Shown piece by piece: positions 40,597-51,206 of a DNA stretch of 64,000 nucleotides. A program made the translations under genes and the position numbers. Each line of letters opens with the position of its first letter. Within the stretch, counting starts at the first letter, position 1. Below the pieces are notes generated by a model. That model made no database searches. It was not told where the DNA came from and saw only the letters and a program-made list of their open reading frames with translations. Source of the stretch: Erwinia endophytica (GTDB taxonomy: Bacteria; Pseudomonadota; Gammaproteobacteria; Enterobacterales; Enterobacteriaceae); contig NZ_RQVV01000011.1 in assembly GCF_009295515.1 (NCBI RefSeq), positions 248,001 to 312,000 of the forward strand, given 5' to 3'.

Positions 40597-42735
40597 TTAC
40601 TCTGTAATAATCTGACATTTCAGTTGTGCAATTTCCGGTAATAATGCGATCAGCAAGCCGACCTGTTGTAGTACAAGAGGTTCTTTTGTTTCCGGGTCGG
40701 CTTCAATCACGTCAATGCGCTCTGAAAGGTTGTTCAGTAGCCGCAGGGCCTTTGATTCATCGACGATATCAATATGCAAGACATCATCAACATAGCAGAC
40801 GGCATCATCCATTAATTGTAGCATTGGCTGGTGAGTTATTTTTTCGCGATGAGCGCCCAGCGCTGAAATGTAGCTCAGAAAAGAGTGATTAAGGCACAAC
40901 AAGCGGAAAGCATCTTCCCGCAATGTGACACTGACATTTTTTTCGGCTGATAAATTTGACACCACCGAAGCAAGCTCCGCATCACCGTTGTGTGCATCTC
41001 TCCGGGCTATGCGATAGTCAAGACGGTTATCTTTCCCCTGGTGATATTGCACGAGGATAGCATCCAGATAGCGGCAGTTGGCATTCAGTGTCCGCTCTAT
41101 CACTGAAGAGAGACGACGGAAACGCCAGTCAGGCCAGATAAAGGCCACCGCCATCCAGGCTATTCCACAGCCAATCAGCGTATCGACAATTCGTGGGATC
41201 GCTACTTCGAACCCTTCTCCCAGCAGGTTGAAACAGCACAGTACCAATAGTGTGATAAACATCGTGGCATTGGCGTAACGAGACTGGCGGAAAGCAAAAA
41301 ACAGCACCCCGCTGATCACAATCATTAACAGTTGTCCTGCAACGGAGGGAATCAACCACAGTAGCGGCAGACCCATCACAATACCGGCCAGCGTACCGGC
41401 AATACGCAAGGCCAGTCGGCGTTTGGTGGCATTGTAGTTGGGCTGACAGACGAACAGGCTGGTCAACAGGATCCAGTAGCCGTGCTGCAGTCCGGTCAAC
41501 TGAATAAAGACATAGCCGGTGCACAGCAGCAGAGACATGCGAACAGCGTGGCGGAACAACGCGGATTCTGGCGTAAGATGGCTGCTAATGCGTAGTCTGA
41601 TGTCAGACCAGCCGGTCAGCCCTTCGTTGGAGAGCAACTGATCGCGGCCACTGTCGTTTTCTGCCAGGATTTGCTCTGATTCAATGGTGGCGAGTTGGGC
41701 ATCAATAGCCTTCAGGTTATTCAGCAGGTAATTCATCGCTTTCAAATCACTGCTGCCCGGTTGGGTAGCGTTCAGACGTCCCAGTGCGGCGAAGATATGA
41801 GCAAAAGCTCGTTCGAAGCGGGTATCATGCAGGTAAGGTTCACGCATCAGGATACAGTCTGCCAGTTGCTGACAAGCTTTAGCTTGTAGTGACAGTAAAC
41901 GTTGAAAACGGAACAGAATATCGCTGTAACGATATTCGCGGCGCAAAGTATGGTACTGGACATGAGAAGAACTGGCCCGCTCGTGAATATCCTGCGCAAC
42001 GAAGTAATAATGAAGTGTGCGACGGGTGCCGCGTTGCCCACGGTCTCCACGCAAACGTGACTGGAGTGATATTTTGGTCTGGTTTAGCGTGGCGACCAGT
42101 TGACTGTTAGCCATCGCCACCTCAATCAGCGGAGTATTATCTTGCTCTTCGAGATCGGGATCGAATAAGCCAGCCTTTGCTTCAAGATAGACGGCGAGTC
42201 CTTCAAAGCTGCGGGCGATATTTTCCTGCAACGGACGGATCGGAAAGATAACGTGTCCGGTTAATGTCAGCAGGTTATACCAGATGGCACCGATCAGCAG
42301 CAGCAAAGGCTGGAGATACCACTGCGAAAACAGCCCTATCCCCAACAGAGTATAAATGGCGATCAGCAACGCACCAAAGGCGATGGTGGCGTAACGTTGT
42401 CCGAGCGCGCCAAGCAAAATAAAGCCCCAGGTCGACAGTGTCAGCCCAAGGGTAAACAACCAGGGATAAGGATAAAGAAGTTCGATAGAAATCGAGGCGA
42501 TGCAGAAACAGACCAGGATTATCAGCAAATTGAGTAGTCTGCCGCTGAGTCGGTCATCAAGGTCGGTCAGTGCGGCAGCGACCACACCCAACGTTAAAGG
42601 GATGGTCCAGGTAATCTGCCCAAGCCACCAGGGGAGACCGGTGGTTCCCGCCAGCGTGAACAAGATTCGCAGGTTATATAACAGGGCAGAGTTATAGGCG
42701 TAGCGCCGTAGGCGGGGCGTCAGAGTTAAGCGCAT
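40597..42735 (-). CDS. yccS: Inner membrane protein YccS (FUSC/aromatic efflux-like family)
   Basis: 712 residues from ATG 42733-42735 (E. coli about 717-720). Two blocks of about five membrane helices (about 25-165 and 395-505) each followed by a cytoplasmic helical domain, the FUSC/AaeB-like layout. Conserved: TLGVVAAALTDLDDRLSGRL, QRGTRRTLHYYFVAQDIHERASSSHVQY, QPNYNATKRRL. No clear Shine-Dalgarno; the start lies 7 bases past the yccF stop, so coupling is likely. Substrate unknown. Confidence 0.93.
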   Translation of the reverse strand: MRLTLTPRLRRYAYNSALLYNLRILFTLAGTTGLPWWLGQITWTIPLTLGVVAAALTDLDDRLSGRLLNLLIILVCFCIASISIELLYPYPWLFTLGLTLSTWGFILLGALGQRYATIAFGALLIAIYTLLGIGLFSQWYLQPLLLLIGAIWYNLLTLTGHVIFPIRPLQENIARSFEGLAVYLEAKAGLFDPDLEEQDNTPLIEVAMANSQLVATLNQTKISLQSRLRGDRGQRGTRRTLHYYFVAQDIHERASSSHVQYHTLRREYRYSDILFRFQRLLSLQAKACQQLADCILMREPYLHDTRFERAFAHIFAALGRLNATQPGSSDLKAMNYLLNNLKAIDAQLATIESEQILAENDSGRDQLLSNEGLTGWSDIRLRISSHLTPESALFRHAVRMSLLLCTGYVFIQLTGLQHGYWILLTSLFVCQPNYNATKRRLALRIAGTLAGIVMGLPLLWLIPSVAGQLLMIVISGVLFFAFRQSRYANATMFITLLVLCCFNLLGEGFEVAIPRIVDTLIGCGIAWMAVAFIWPDWRFRRLSSVIERTLNANCRYLDAILVQYHQGKDNRLDYRIARRDAHNGDAELASVVSNLSAEKNVSVTLREDAFRLLCLNHSFLSYISALGAHREKITHQPMLQLMDDAVCYVDDVLHIDIVDESKALRLLNNLSERIDVIEADPETKEPLVLQQVGLLIALLPEIAQLKCQIITE

Positions 42736-42742
42736 CGGGGGT

Positions 42743-43189
42743 TCAGTTAAACTGACTGCGAGCGTTGGCTTCCCGGGCGGCTCTGGCCACTTCGACACTG
42801 ACTACCCGGCGTCCTATTGGCCACAGCGCAATCGCTGCAATCTTTAAGTTAGCAATACCTGTCGGGATACCAATAATAGTGACGCACTGTACTATGCCGC
42901 TGATGATATGCATCACACATAGCCACCAGCCAAAAAATATCAGCCACAAAATATTTAACAGCGTACCGCCGGAGTTCATCAACACACTTTTGTTATCCGG
43001 GCGCAGTTCATCCACATGTATCGCTTCGTTGCCGTAGGGGAGTAGTGAGAGTTTTGTAATCTCCCAGCAGGAACGGGTTAATGGCAGGGTAAAGATGAAA
43101 ATAATGCTGACCAGCGTCGCCACCAGCCAGGAAAATGTGGTGACAAAACCACCTAAAAAGAAATTAAGAATGTTTAAAACTGTACGCAT
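42743..43189 (-). CDS. yccF: Inner membrane protein YccF
   Basis: 148 residues, same as E. coli. Four hydrophobic helices in two YccF domains (MRTVLNILNFFLGGFVTTFSWLVATLVSIIF and LLNILWLIFFGWWLCVMHIISGIVQCVTIIGIPTGIANLKIA). Function unknown. First gene of yccF-yccS. Confidence 0.93.
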   Translation of the reverse strand: MRTVLNILNFFLGGFVTTFSWLVATLVSIIFIFTLPLTRSCWEITKLSLLPYGNEAIHVDELRPDNKSVLMNSGGTLLNILWLIFFGWWLCVMHIISGIVQCVTIIGIPTGIANLKIAAIALWPIGRRVVSVEVARAAREANARSQFN

Positions 43190-43321
43190 CAGATAACTTT
43201 CCTCACAGTATGTGGTACGAGGCAGGTCAATTCGTTGATTGTACCGTGTTTTAAGGCTGGAGCGGTACAGTCTCGCCAGTTAAACTACATCCTGTGAAGA
43301 TAGGCGCACCTGGGGAAGGTT

Positions 43322-45376
43322 ATGGAACTGAAAGCAACGTCGCTGGGCAAGCATTTGGCGCAACATCCCTATAACCGGGTGAGGTTGCTGTCTGCTGGTG
43401 TCGAAGTCAGTGGCGAAAAGCATGAATACCTCATTCCATTTAATCAACTTTTAGCCATCAAATGTAAACGCGGTCTGGTCTGGGGGGAACTGGAATTTAC
43501 GTTGCCGGATGAGAAGGTCGTTCGTTTGCATGGTACGGAATGGCAGGAGACGCAGCGTTTCTTTCATTACCTGAATCAGTCATGGCAACGCTGGAGCGAG
43601 GAAATGAGTATTGTTTCCGCGCAGGTTCTTGCTGAGCAGGTAGCGAAAATCAGTGAGTCTGAGCAGCAGGACAAATGGCTGAAGTGTAGCGATATTACAG
43701 GTTGGCGAGGGGCAATCCTTGAGGCATTCGCCTCTCAGCCACTGCCTGTGGTGCGGCTTGATGAGTTTGATAACTGCCGGGAAGCGTATCATTTTTGTCT
43801 GCAGTGGCTTGAAAATAGCGATGAACAGCGGCAAGCGCATAATGCGCAGTGGTCGGAAAAAATGCTGACGCAGTACGCTGACTTTTTTAATACCGTCGAA
43901 ACCTCCCCGCTTAATCCGTCACAGGCGAAAGCCGTGGTTAATGGTGAAGAGAGTTTACTGGTGTTGGCGGGAGCCGGAAGTGGTAAAACGTCGGTGTTAG
44001 TTGCGCGAGCCGGCTGGTTGCTGATGCGCAAACAGGCGTCACCAGAGCAGATCCTGTTGTTGGCGTTTGGTCGTCAGGCGGCTGAAGAGATGAATGATCG
44101 TATCAGGCAACGGCTGAATACGGAGGGAATTCAGGCCCGGACATTCCACTCTCTTGCACTGAGTATTATTCAGCAGGGCAGCAACAAGTCACCATCCATC
44201 AGTAAACTAGAGACCGACACCACGTTGAGACATAAGCTGCTTATTGATGTCTGGCGACAGCAGTGTAGCGAAAAAAAGGCGCATGCCAATGGTTGGCGGC
44301 AATGGCTACAGGACGAGCTGATGTGGGAGCTTGATGACGGCAATTACTGGCTGGATGATCGTCTGGCACAGCGCCTGGCAAGTCGGCTTGAGCGCTGGCT
44401 GGGACTGATGCGCATGCATGGCGGTGCGCAAGCGGCGATGATTGAATCAGCGCCGGATGAAGTGCGTGATGTGTTTTCAAAACGAGTGAAATTAATGGCG
44501 CCGCTGATGAAAGCATGGAAAAGCGCACTGAAAGAAGAAGGTGCTGTGGATTTCTCCGGGCTGATTCATCAGGCGGTGAGTATTCTTGATAAAGGTCGCT
44601 TTATCACCCCATGGAAGCATATTCTGGTTGATGAGTTTCAGGATATCTCGCCACAGCGAGCCGCGCTACTGGCTGCTCTCAGAAGGCAAAATCGGCAGAC
44701 ATCGTTGTTTGCTGTAGGGGATGATTGGCAGGCAATTTACCGGTTTAGCGGTGCGGAGATGACCCTGACCACGGCATTCCATCATCACTTTGGCGAAGGG
44801 GATCGCTGTGTACTGGATACGACCTACCGTTTTAATGACCGGATCGGCGAAATTGCTAATAAGTTTGTGCAGAGTAATCCATATCAGTTGAAGAAACCGC
44901 TGAATAGCCTCGATAAAGGTAATAAAAAAGCCATTTCGTTGCTGCCGGAAACGCAGTTGGAAGCCTTATTGAACAAAATCAGTGGTTATGCGACAGCCGA
45001 TGAGCGGATTTTGCTGTTGTCCCGTTACCATCATGTGCGCCCGGTCATGCTGGATAAAGCTAAAACACGCTGGCCTGGTCTGAAAATTGATTTTGCAACG
45101 ATTCATGCCAGTAAGGGGCAGCAGGCAGATTATGTGATACTGCTGGGGTTGCAGAGTGGGAAAGATGGTTTCCCGGCGGTCGCCAGAGAATCGGTAATAG
45201 AACAGGCGTTGCTACCGCCGCCGGAAAATTTCGCTGATGCGGAAGAGCGTCGATTAGCCTACGTGGCAATCACTCGCGCCCGGCGGCAGGTCTGGATGCT
45301 TTACTCCCCTGAAAACCCGTCAGTATTCGTGGACGAGTTTAAGCGAATGGGTGTTCCGGTACTGCGTAAGCCGTAA
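43322..45376 (+). CDS. helD: DNA helicase IV
   Basis: 684 residues, E. coli length. 3'-5' superfamily 1 helicase. Motif I LVLAGAGSGKTSVL (about 212-225), motif II LVDEFQDISPQRAALL, motif III DDWQAIYRFSGAE, motif V ATIHASKGQQADYVIL, motif VI LAYVAITRARRQVWML. N-terminal region of about 190 residues precedes the motor, as in HelD. No truncation. Confidence 0.96.
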   Translation: MELKATSLGKHLAQHPYNRVRLLSAGVEVSGEKHEYLIPFNQLLAIKCKRGLVWGELEFTLPDEKVVRLHGTEWQETQRFFHYLNQSWQRWSEEMSIVSAQVLAEQVAKISESEQQDKWLKCSDITGWRGAILEAFASQPLPVVRLDEFDNCREAYHFCLQWLENSDEQRQAHNAQWSEKMLTQYADFFNTVETSPLNPSQAKAVVNGEESLLVLAGAGSGKTSVLVARAGWLLMRKQASPEQILLLAFGRQAAEEMNDRIRQRLNTEGIQARTFHSLALSIIQQGSNKSPSISKLETDTTLRHKLLIDVWRQQCSEKKAHANGWRQWLQDELMWELDDGNYWLDDRLAQRLASRLERWLGLMRMHGGAQAAMIESAPDEVRDVFSKRVKLMAPLMKAWKSALKEEGAVDFSGLIHQAVSILDKGRFITPWKHILVDEFQDISPQRAALLAALRRQNRQTSLFAVGDDWQAIYRFSGAEMTLTTAFHHHFGEGDRCVLDTTYRFNDRIGEIANKFVQSNPYQLKKPLNSLDKGNKKAISLLPETQLEALLNKISGYATADERILLLSRYHHVRPVMLDKAKTRWPGLKIDFATIHASKGQQADYVILLGLQSGKDGFPAVARESVIEQALLPPPENFADAEERRLAYVAITRARRQVWMLYSPENPSVFVDEFKRMGVPVLRKP

Positions 45377-45401
45377 TCCATGCAGGTGTGAAGGAACTCG
45401 C

Positions 45402-45869
45402 TCACTCAGGTTGTTTCAGACGCTCCTGCAGATAGTGCTGGTAGTCTGGAATAATAATGTCCACTGGCTGTGAAAACAGCGGCGAATGGATAATGAAATC
45501 AGCGGTGGAACGGTTCGTCGCTACCGGGATATTCCAGACGGTCGCCAGGCGTAGCAGTGCTTTTACATCCGGATCATGCGGGACGGCGTTCAGCGGATCC
45601 CAGAAAAAAATCAGCACATCGATTTTCCCTTCCGAAATCAGCGCGCCTACTTGCTGATCACCTCCCATCGGACCGCTCAACATCGCGGTAACCGGCAGAC
45701 CCGTGGCGCGCTGGATAAGGTTGCCAGTGGTACCTGTCGCATATAGTGTGTGGGCCTGTAACGCTTCTTTATGAGTGTCTACCCATTGCATCAATGATGA
45801 TTTGCAGTGATCGTGTGCAACCAATGCTATCTGTTTTTTGCTCGAAATCTTGCGAGTAGTTTGATCCAT
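45402..45869 (-). CDS. mgsA: Methylglyoxal synthase
   Basis: 155 residues from ATG 45867-45869 after AGGATAAC (E. coli 152). Converts dihydroxyacetone phosphate to methylglyoxal and phosphate as an overflow from glycolysis. Active-site segments: [32 protein letters not shown] (catalytic Asp) and [21 protein letters not shown] start at 45893 is open but lacks a ribosome site. Confidence 0.96.
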   Translation of the reverse strand: MDQTTRKISSKKQIALVAHDHCKSSLMQWVDTHKEALQAHTLYATGTTGNLIQRATGLPVTAMLSGPMGGDQQVGALISEGKIDVLIFFWDPLNAVPHDPDVKALLRLATVWNIPVATNRSTADFIIHSPLFSQPVDIIIPDYQHYLQERLKQPE

Positions 45870-45951
45870 TCTGTTATCCTGCTTCTGTGTCAAATAGGGT
45901 TTAGGGCACAGTGATAAAACCTGTCGAGTGTAGGCTGACGTCAGTAAGACA

Positions 45952-46608
45952 TCAACTGGTGCGTAGCACTCTTAACAGCCCGCGCAGGCGTTGTCGTGTT
46001 GCGGTATCTACCTGTTGATACCACAGATACAGTATCCGGTGGCTTACGTGTTCTTCTCCGTTCGTGTCGCGGGTCTCGTTCAGGTCGTTGGCCGCAGCCG
46101 GAAAATGACTTGAGGAGGTGGGTTGCGCGAAGCGGGGGACGGAGGCGATGTTATTTTTCATGTTGTAAACCATCATCGCCTGTTCATAATTATCATCAGT
46201 GAGGGCGATCAGGTAATCTTGCTGATTGTCTACCAATTGGTGATGTTCATCGTACAGTTGAAATTCTGGATGCTGGTTAAATAGTGTTCCCTGCTGAATG
46301 CTCATTAACGTCGGTAGGGCAATCGTGATGGATTTTGTCTGTGCAGTAAACGTAGCGATCAATGGTGTGGAAACCCACTGCGAAGTCATTTGCGGATCGA
46401 CTTGCAGGTTCTTTTCCACACGAAACAGTATTTGATGTTGACCATGATTAAGTTCAAGCCCGTCAGCACCTTTCAGTAGAGAGCCAGAAATCTTATGACC
46501 ATCCAGGACTAACAGGTCAATTTCAGGTGCAAGTTTCAGGGTAGTTGCCTGAGCGAAGGTCGTAACCAGTAGTATGAACAGTCCTGTAATGACCAGAGGC
46601 AGCTTCAT
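45952..46608 (-). CDS. yccT: Periplasmic DUF2057 protein YccT (CsgI)
   Basis: 218 residues (E. coli 220). Signal peptide about 1-21 ([21 protein letters not shown]), then a DUF2057 domain ([44 protein letters not shown]). The E. coli protein has been reported to hold back curli fibre formation, hence CsgI. C-terminus IL(Y)[20 protein letters not shown] is typical. Confidence 0.92.
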   Translation of the reverse strand: MKLPLVITGLFILLVTTFAQATTLKLAPEIDLLVLDGHKISGSLLKGADGLELNHGQHQILFRVEKNLQVDPQMTSQWVSTPLIATFTAQTKSITIALPTLMSIQQGTLFNQHPEFQLYDEHHQLVDNQQDYLIALTDDNYEQAMMVYNMKNNIASVPRFAQPTSSSHFPAAANDLNETRDTNGEEHVSHRILYLWYQQVDTATRQRLRGLLRVLRTS

Positions 46609-46791
46609 TACGTTCTCCAGATGAGCGGAACACCAAATGTATCAAAGTCTTTCAGTATGGCACTATATTAACATTTCAACATAGTTATTCATGCTATTAT
46701 TTCCTGGTATTGCCGCAACGATGATTGTTGAACATTTTTTGTCCGGTGACCAGCATCTAATGCAAGGTATCTGATTGATAAGGAGTGGCCA

Positions 46792-47208
46792 GTGCAAGAT
46801 CAAACGATTGCCGATGTTTTGACGTCTACTCACCATATCGCGCTGGTGGGGGCCAGTGAAAAACCGACCCGTGCAAGCTACGACGTAATGGCATACCTGC
46901 TGGCTCAGGGGTATAAAGTAACGCCTGTCAGCCCAAAACTGGCTGGGCAGACGTTACAAGGACAGTTGGTCTATGCGAAGCTGGAAGATATTCCCGAGCC
47001 AGTAGATATGGTGGACGTTTTTCGTAATGCCCAGGCAGCTTACGGCGTTGCCCAAGAGGCGATGGCTATCGGTGCCAAATATCTGTGGCTGCAGTTGGGG
47101 GTAATTAACGAGCAGGCCGCAGTACTGGCTGGTGATGCCGGATTAACTGTGGTGATGGATCGCTGTCCAAAAATCGAGATTCCACGGCTTGGGCTACAAA
47201 AAAGTTAA
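46792..47208 (+). CDS. yccU: CoA-binding protein YccU
   Basis: 138 residues from GTG 46792 with AAGGAG upstream (E. coli 137). Rossmann-type CoA-binding fold (HHIALVGASEKPTRASYDVMAYLLAQGYKVTPVSP), with LWLQLGVINEQAA and DRCPKIEIPRL. Function unknown. Faces hspQ. Confidence 0.93.
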   Translation: MQDQTIADVLTSTHHIALVGASEKPTRASYDVMAYLLAQGYKVTPVSPKLAGQTLQGQLVYAKLEDIPEPVDMVDVFRNAQAAYGVAQEAMAIGAKYLWLQLGVINEQAAVLAGDAGLTVVMDRCPKIEIPRLGLQKS

Positions 47209-47236
47209 GAACCGTAATCGTACTGCGGTGTTCTTA

Positions 47237-47554
47237 TTAATTTCTCAAGCGTGGGGCCTGAAGCTGTTCGCGGATGGACGCCGCCAGTTCGTCCATCGAA
47301 GGTTGTTCCGGATGCTCGCCGGGTAATTCCCAGGAAAGATGCGCTTCAGCCAGGTAGGTATGTACCGTTTCGCCGTCCCCATTTTCCATAACGACATGAT
47401 ACCAGGGAGCATTCAGCAGTGAATCGCTACCAATAGTGGCAACAATGTCCGGATTGTCTAAAGAGTACACCGGATCAACATCCACCACGACGCCAAGGAA
47501 ACCGAGCAGTTTATGCCGTACCTGTTGACCGAGTCCAAATTTGCTGGCAATCAT
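47237..47554 (-). CDS. hspQ: Heat shock protein HspQ
   Basis: 105 residues, E. coli length. Binds hemimethylated DNA and is a specificity-enhancing factor for Lon. N-terminal [32 protein letters not shown], central [22 protein letters not shown]-terminal [34 protein letters not shown] Shine-Dalgarno. Confidence 0.96.
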   Translation of the reverse strand: MIASKFGLGQQVRHKLLGFLGVVVDVDPVYSLDNPDIVATIGSDSLLNAPWYHVVMENGDGETVHTYLAEAHLSWELPGEHPEQPSMDELAASIREQLQAPRLRN

Positions 47555-47616
47555 ATTGTGACCTCCTGAGAAACTTGCCCTGCAACCAAAATGGGGACAA
47601 GGATTGAGTTTTCAAG

Positions 47617-48807
47617 TCACAAAACGCGGCAGGCAAAACCTTTCAGGTACAGACCTTCCGGATAACTGGCAAGCACGGGATGATCAGCTGCCTGACGGAA
47701 CTGTTCTATAAATTGAACATCACGCCGCGCATCCAGCGCCGCATCGGCGATAATCTTCTGGAATAAATCTGTTGGCATCAAGCCGGAGCAGGAGAATGTC
47801 AGCAGCATTCCTCCGGGGTTAAGTAACTGTATGGCCAGCATATTAATGTCTTTATAGCCACGGCAGGCCGCGTTTAACTGATTTTTATTTTCGACAAACT
47901 TAGGTGGGTCCATTACGATCAAATCGAACGTTTCGCCATTATCGCGGTAGCGGCGCAGTAACTTAAAAACGTCATCTCGCAGGAATTCCGCTTTCGACAC
48001 ATCCAGCCCGTTTAACTCAACGTTCTGCCGTGCGACATCCAGTGCCGCCTGAGAAGTATCGACACTAATTACTTGTTTGCAATTGCCTAATAGAGCAGAA
48101 ACAGCAAATCCCCCCGTATATGAGAAGCAGTTCAGCACACGAGCACCACTTGCATAGCGACGGGTAGCGAGGCGACTGTCACGCTGATCGAGATAGTAGC
48201 CAGTTTTGTGACCGGTTTGGATATCCACCAACAGTTGCATACCGTGTTCGGTAATCGGCAGCAATTCAGGCGGTGTTTCACCCAGCACTACGCCTTGAGT
48301 CAGTTCCAGACCTTCTTTTTTGCGCACTGACACATCAGAGCGATCGTAGATGGCGCAGTGTGGATAGCACTGTTGCAGGGCGGTAATTAACGTTGCCCGT
48401 TGGTACTCAGCTCCAGCGGAGAGCAGTTGCAATACCAGGAAGTTGCCGAAGCGGTCAATGGTTATCCCCGGCAGACCATCAGATTCACCGGCAATCAGGC
48501 GATAACTGTCTAAATTGTCACGCAACGCCAGCCAGTCACGCAGTTTCTGGGCTGTCTGCAGACGCTGAACGAAGAAGTCGGTGTCAATGGACTCATTCTG
48601 TTGCCAGCTCCAGACACGGGCGCGGATTTGTGATGCAGGGGACCAGGCAGCACTGGCCAGCCAGTTACCATTATAGTCACAGACGTCAATGGTTTCTCCC
48701 GACAGGGCTTTTCCTTCCATCCGGGCAATGGCACCGGAAAAAACCCATGGATGGCGGCGGAGCAAGGATTTCTCACGCCCTTTGGCAAGAATCAAACGAA
48801 CAGTCAT
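47617..48807 (-). CDS. rlmI: 23S rRNA m5C1962 methyltransferase RlmI
   Basis: 396 residues from ATG 48805-48807, E. coli length. N-terminal PUA domain ([25 protein letters not shown]), EEHEA-type middle, then the SAM-binding fold ([29 protein letters not shown]) and catalytic [12 protein letters not shown] and FSCSGLM. The longer open frame to 48870 would run into the yccX promoter. Confidence 0.96.
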   Translation of the reverse strand: MTVRLILAKGREKSLLRRHPWVFSGAIARMEGKALSGETIDVCDYNGNWLASAAWSPASQIRARVWSWQQNESIDTDFFVQRLQTAQKLRDWLALRDNLDSYRLIAGESDGLPGITIDRFGNFLVLQLLSAGAEYQRATLITALQQCYPHCAIYDRSDVSVRKKEGLELTQGVVLGETPPELLPITEHGMQLLVDIQTGHKTGYYLDQRDSRLATRRYASGARVLNCFSYTGGFAVSALLGNCKQVISVDTSQAALDVARQNVELNGLDVSKAEFLRDDVFKLLRRYRDNGETFDLIVMDPPKFVENKNQLNAACRGYKDINMLAIQLLNPGGMLLTFSCSGLMPTDLFQKIIADAALDARRDVQFIEQFRQAADHPVLASYPEGLYLKGFACRVL

Positions 48808-48893
48808 ATTTGCTATGCTTACAGTCAGAAAATCAGGCGTTATTGTCCGGTGACCGCTGCAAAATTGCAATCAGCGTCTTTACAGGAGGGGAA

Positions 48894-49172
48894 ATGGCAA
48901 CTGTTTGTATCCGGGCCTGGGTTTACGGTTTGGTTCAGGGCGTGGGATTTCGCTACAGCACGATGAACGAAGCTAAAGCTCGTGGACTAAAAGGTTATGC
49001 CCGCAATCTGGATGATGGCAGCGTGGAGGTGATGGCTTATGGTGAAGCACGCGAGGTGGATGCATTACTGGACTGGCTGAAAGCAGGGGGGCCGCGTAGC
49101 GCCAGAGTGGATAAAGTGCTGGCAGAACCGTATCATCCACAGCAAGAACCCCAGGGGTTTACCACCAGGTAA
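48894..49172 (+). CDS. yccX: Acylphosphatase YccX
   Basis: 92 residues, E. coli length. Hydrolyses acyl phosphates. Start ATG 48894 after ACAGGAGGGG; the very long open frame from 48393 is antisense to rlmI and not used. Catalytic Arg and phosphate loop in [10 protein letters not shown] (about 15-24), Asn in [11 protein letters not shown] (about 38-48). Confidence 0.95.
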   Translation: MATVCIRAWVYGLVQGVGFRYSTMNEAKARGLKGYARNLDDGSVEVMAYGEAREVDALLDWLKAGGPRSARVDKVLAEPYHPQQEPQGFTTR

Positions 49173-49206
49173 CCGCCAGTTTAGCGGCCACGTGAAATCC
49201 CGTTTA

Positions 49207-49533
49207 TTACAGACATTTTGCCGGTTTAGGCAAACCGGCGATTTTAGTGGCTTGCTTAGCGGGACCTTTTGGGAACAGACGAAACAAATAGCGACTGTTG
49301 CCTTTTTCCTCACCATATTTTTTTGCCATCGCTTTGACCAACATACGCACGGCTGGTGAGGTATTAAACTCCAGGTAAAATTCACGTACAAAGCGCACCA
49401 CTTCCCAGTGGGCTTCACTCAGAGTGATGCCTTCCTCCTCTGCCAGCAACAGGGCAATAGCCTCATGCCAGTCAGCGGTTGATTTCAAATAACCCTGTGC
49501 GTCGCGCTCAATCTTTTTACCGTCGAAGTACAC
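49207..49533 (-). CDS. tusE: Sulfur relay protein TusE
   Basis: 108 residues from GTG 49531-49533, which has GAGAGG eight bases upstream (E. coli 109); an upstream in-frame GTG at 49546-49548 lies inside that site and is rejected. TusE receives persulfide from TusBCD and hands it to MnmA for 2-thiouridine in tRNA. Penultimate Cys (GLPKPAKCL) is the sulfur carrier; [31 protein letters not shown] is the DsrC-type core. Confidence 0.95.
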   Translation of the reverse strand: MYFDGKKIERDAQGYLKSTADWHEAIALLLAEEEGITLSEAHWEVVRFVREFYLEFNTSPAVRMLVKAMAKKYGEEKGNSRYLFRLFPKGPAKQATKIAGLPKPAKCL

Positions 49534-49604
49534 CGTTTTACCTCTCACTTAATTAACGCTCTGCAGTTTACTCCAGGCTGGTGGCTTGACAAGTTTCTCT
49601 GTGG

Positions 49605-49630
49605 TAAAAAAAAGCCCCACGGGAGGGGCT
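49605..49630 (-). terminator. yccA rho-independent terminator
   Basis: Minus-strand stem AGCCCC / GGGGCT with TCCCGT loop followed by eight T, 27 bases past the yccA stop. Confidence 0.8.
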
Positions 49631-49656
49631 CTATGTTGATCGGCGGATTTACTTTA

Positions 49657-50316
49657 TCAATTATTGCGTGATGACATGCCAAGGATACTTAGCAGACTGA
49701 CAAAGATATTATAAATTGAAATATACAGGCTGACAGTCGCGCGGATGTAGTTAGTCTCTCCACCATGGATGATGTTGCTGGTTTCCCACAGGATGGCACC
49801 AGAAGAGAACAACACGAACATTACGCTAATTGCCAGATGCAGGGCTGGAATATGCAGAAACAGGTTCGCAACAACAGCCACTAACAGTACGACAAAGCCA
49901 GCCATCATCATTCCACCCAGGAAAGACATATCCTTACGGGTAGTCAGTACATAAGCAGAACAACAGAAGAACACCAGTGCCGTGCCGCCGAGTGCCAGAC
50001 CGATCACTTCCCCCATGCCAACTGACAACAGGCTGTTTAACATCGGCCCAAGGCAATACCCCAGGAATCCCGTAAAAGCAAAAGCTGCCAGCAGGCCGGC
50101 CGGACTATCTGCCAGACGATAAGTCAGGAACATCAGGCCGTAGAAGCCAGCCAGCATCAGAATAAAACCAGGAGCAGGCAGGGCGAAGACAGTACTCAGT
50201 GTTGCGGTTACTGCGGAAAAGGCCAGTGTTAACCCCAGCAAGAAATAGGTATTACGCAGCACCTTATGGCTGGTAATTAACGAACTTTGCCGTGTGTTTG
50301 TTAAAATGCGATCCAT
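49657..50316 (-). CDS. yccA: FtsH-modulating membrane protein YccA (BI-1 family)
   Basis: 219 residues from ATG 50314-50316 after GAGAGG, E. coli length. Seven membrane helices of the Bax-inhibitor-1 family; in E. coli YccA binds and slows the FtsH protease. Conserved: [23 protein letters not shown]-type N-terminus, [19 protein letters not shown], and [36 protein letters not shown]. Confidence 0.96.
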   Translation of the reverse strand: MDRILTNTRQSSLITSHKVLRNTYFLLGLTLAFSAVTATLSTVFALPAPGFILMLAGFYGLMFLTYRLADSPAGLLAAFAFTGFLGYCLGPMLNSLLSVGMGEVIGLALGGTALVFFCCSAYVLTTRKDMSFLGGMMMAGFVVLLVAVVANLFLHIPALHLAISVMFVLFSSGAILWETSNIIHGGETNYIRATVSLYISIYNIFVSLLSILGMSSRNN

Positions 50317-50533
50317 AAAAATACCTCTCAGGGTCACTAAGTTAACCGTGAGGATAAGGATTGTAACGGAGCGGGGGAAGACGTTTTACCCTTCTTTACG
50401 CGATAAACTGCTGTTTCTGTGAGCAGGGTGGCGATAATAACGGCAAGAAAACGCAAATAGGCTATTTTTAAGGCAATTGAATCAAAACCCACTTTACATC
50501 GCCAGAGAGGATGTTTATAGTGCGCGTCATTGC

Positions 50534-50621
<88 letters not shown>

Positions 50622-50630
50622 ACAAATTTT

Positions 50631-50666
50631 AAGGGGTTACCGAAAGGTAACCCCTTCTTGTTTTAG
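50631..50666 (+). terminator. tRNA-Ser terminator
   Basis: Perfect 11-base stem AAGGGGTTACC / GGTAACCCCTT with GAAA tetraloop, then CTTGTTTT. Confidence 0.85.
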
Positions 50667-51206
50667 GGGGGTCGGTATATCCTGCGTTAATAGCCACCAC
50701 ACCAGCTAAATAATCAGGGCAACAAGCGCTAATAAACCTGTTATTGCCAGTGCAGGCTTCAGCTCAAGTCGTGAAAACAACGGTTCGGCGCTGGCGGCAC
50801 CTAAAACTTCGCACATTGATGCTTCACTTCTCATCCTGCCGCCTCCAGCGAGTGTAGCGCTATTATGCAAAGCTATTTAGCGCGGCATCTGCCATCATGC
50901 CGGTGCTAAACAGAGACATTAACGTGTTAGCCGATTGCGGGTATTCTTTTCTTATCAGCGCAGGCATTAACGCCTGAATGATGCCCAATGCCCGCCCTGC
51001 TGGCTAAAGCTGTGCTCATCAACCCTGTAAGGGATGAACTAAAACCACGTAGTGAACAGGTGAGAAACAGGATAGAAAGCCCTGCTGTAATCCCCCGAAT
51101 TACACCGAGTCTAGCGCAGCCAGCCCATCATTGCGACCGGCAGAGGGGTAAGCAGACTGAATTCAGTGGCTGACAACCCGGTTTCTTCACGCCAGGGAAA
51201 GATCAT
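50667..51206 (-). pseudogene. Decayed CynX/YeaN-type MFS transporter
   Basis: Read leftward, 51206 begins [35 protein letters not shown] (start of an MFS protein, helix 1 lost), then after frame changes ITAGLSILFLTCSL, ALGIIQALMPALIRKEYPQSANTLMSLFSTGMMADAALNS (a typical helix-4/5 region of the cyanate/nitroimidazole MFS family) and finally a hydrophobic ALAITGLLALVALII with an internal stop. Several frameshifts, stops and deletions; only about half the usual 390 residues remain. It abuts the transposase relic, which probably truncated it. Confidence 0.65.
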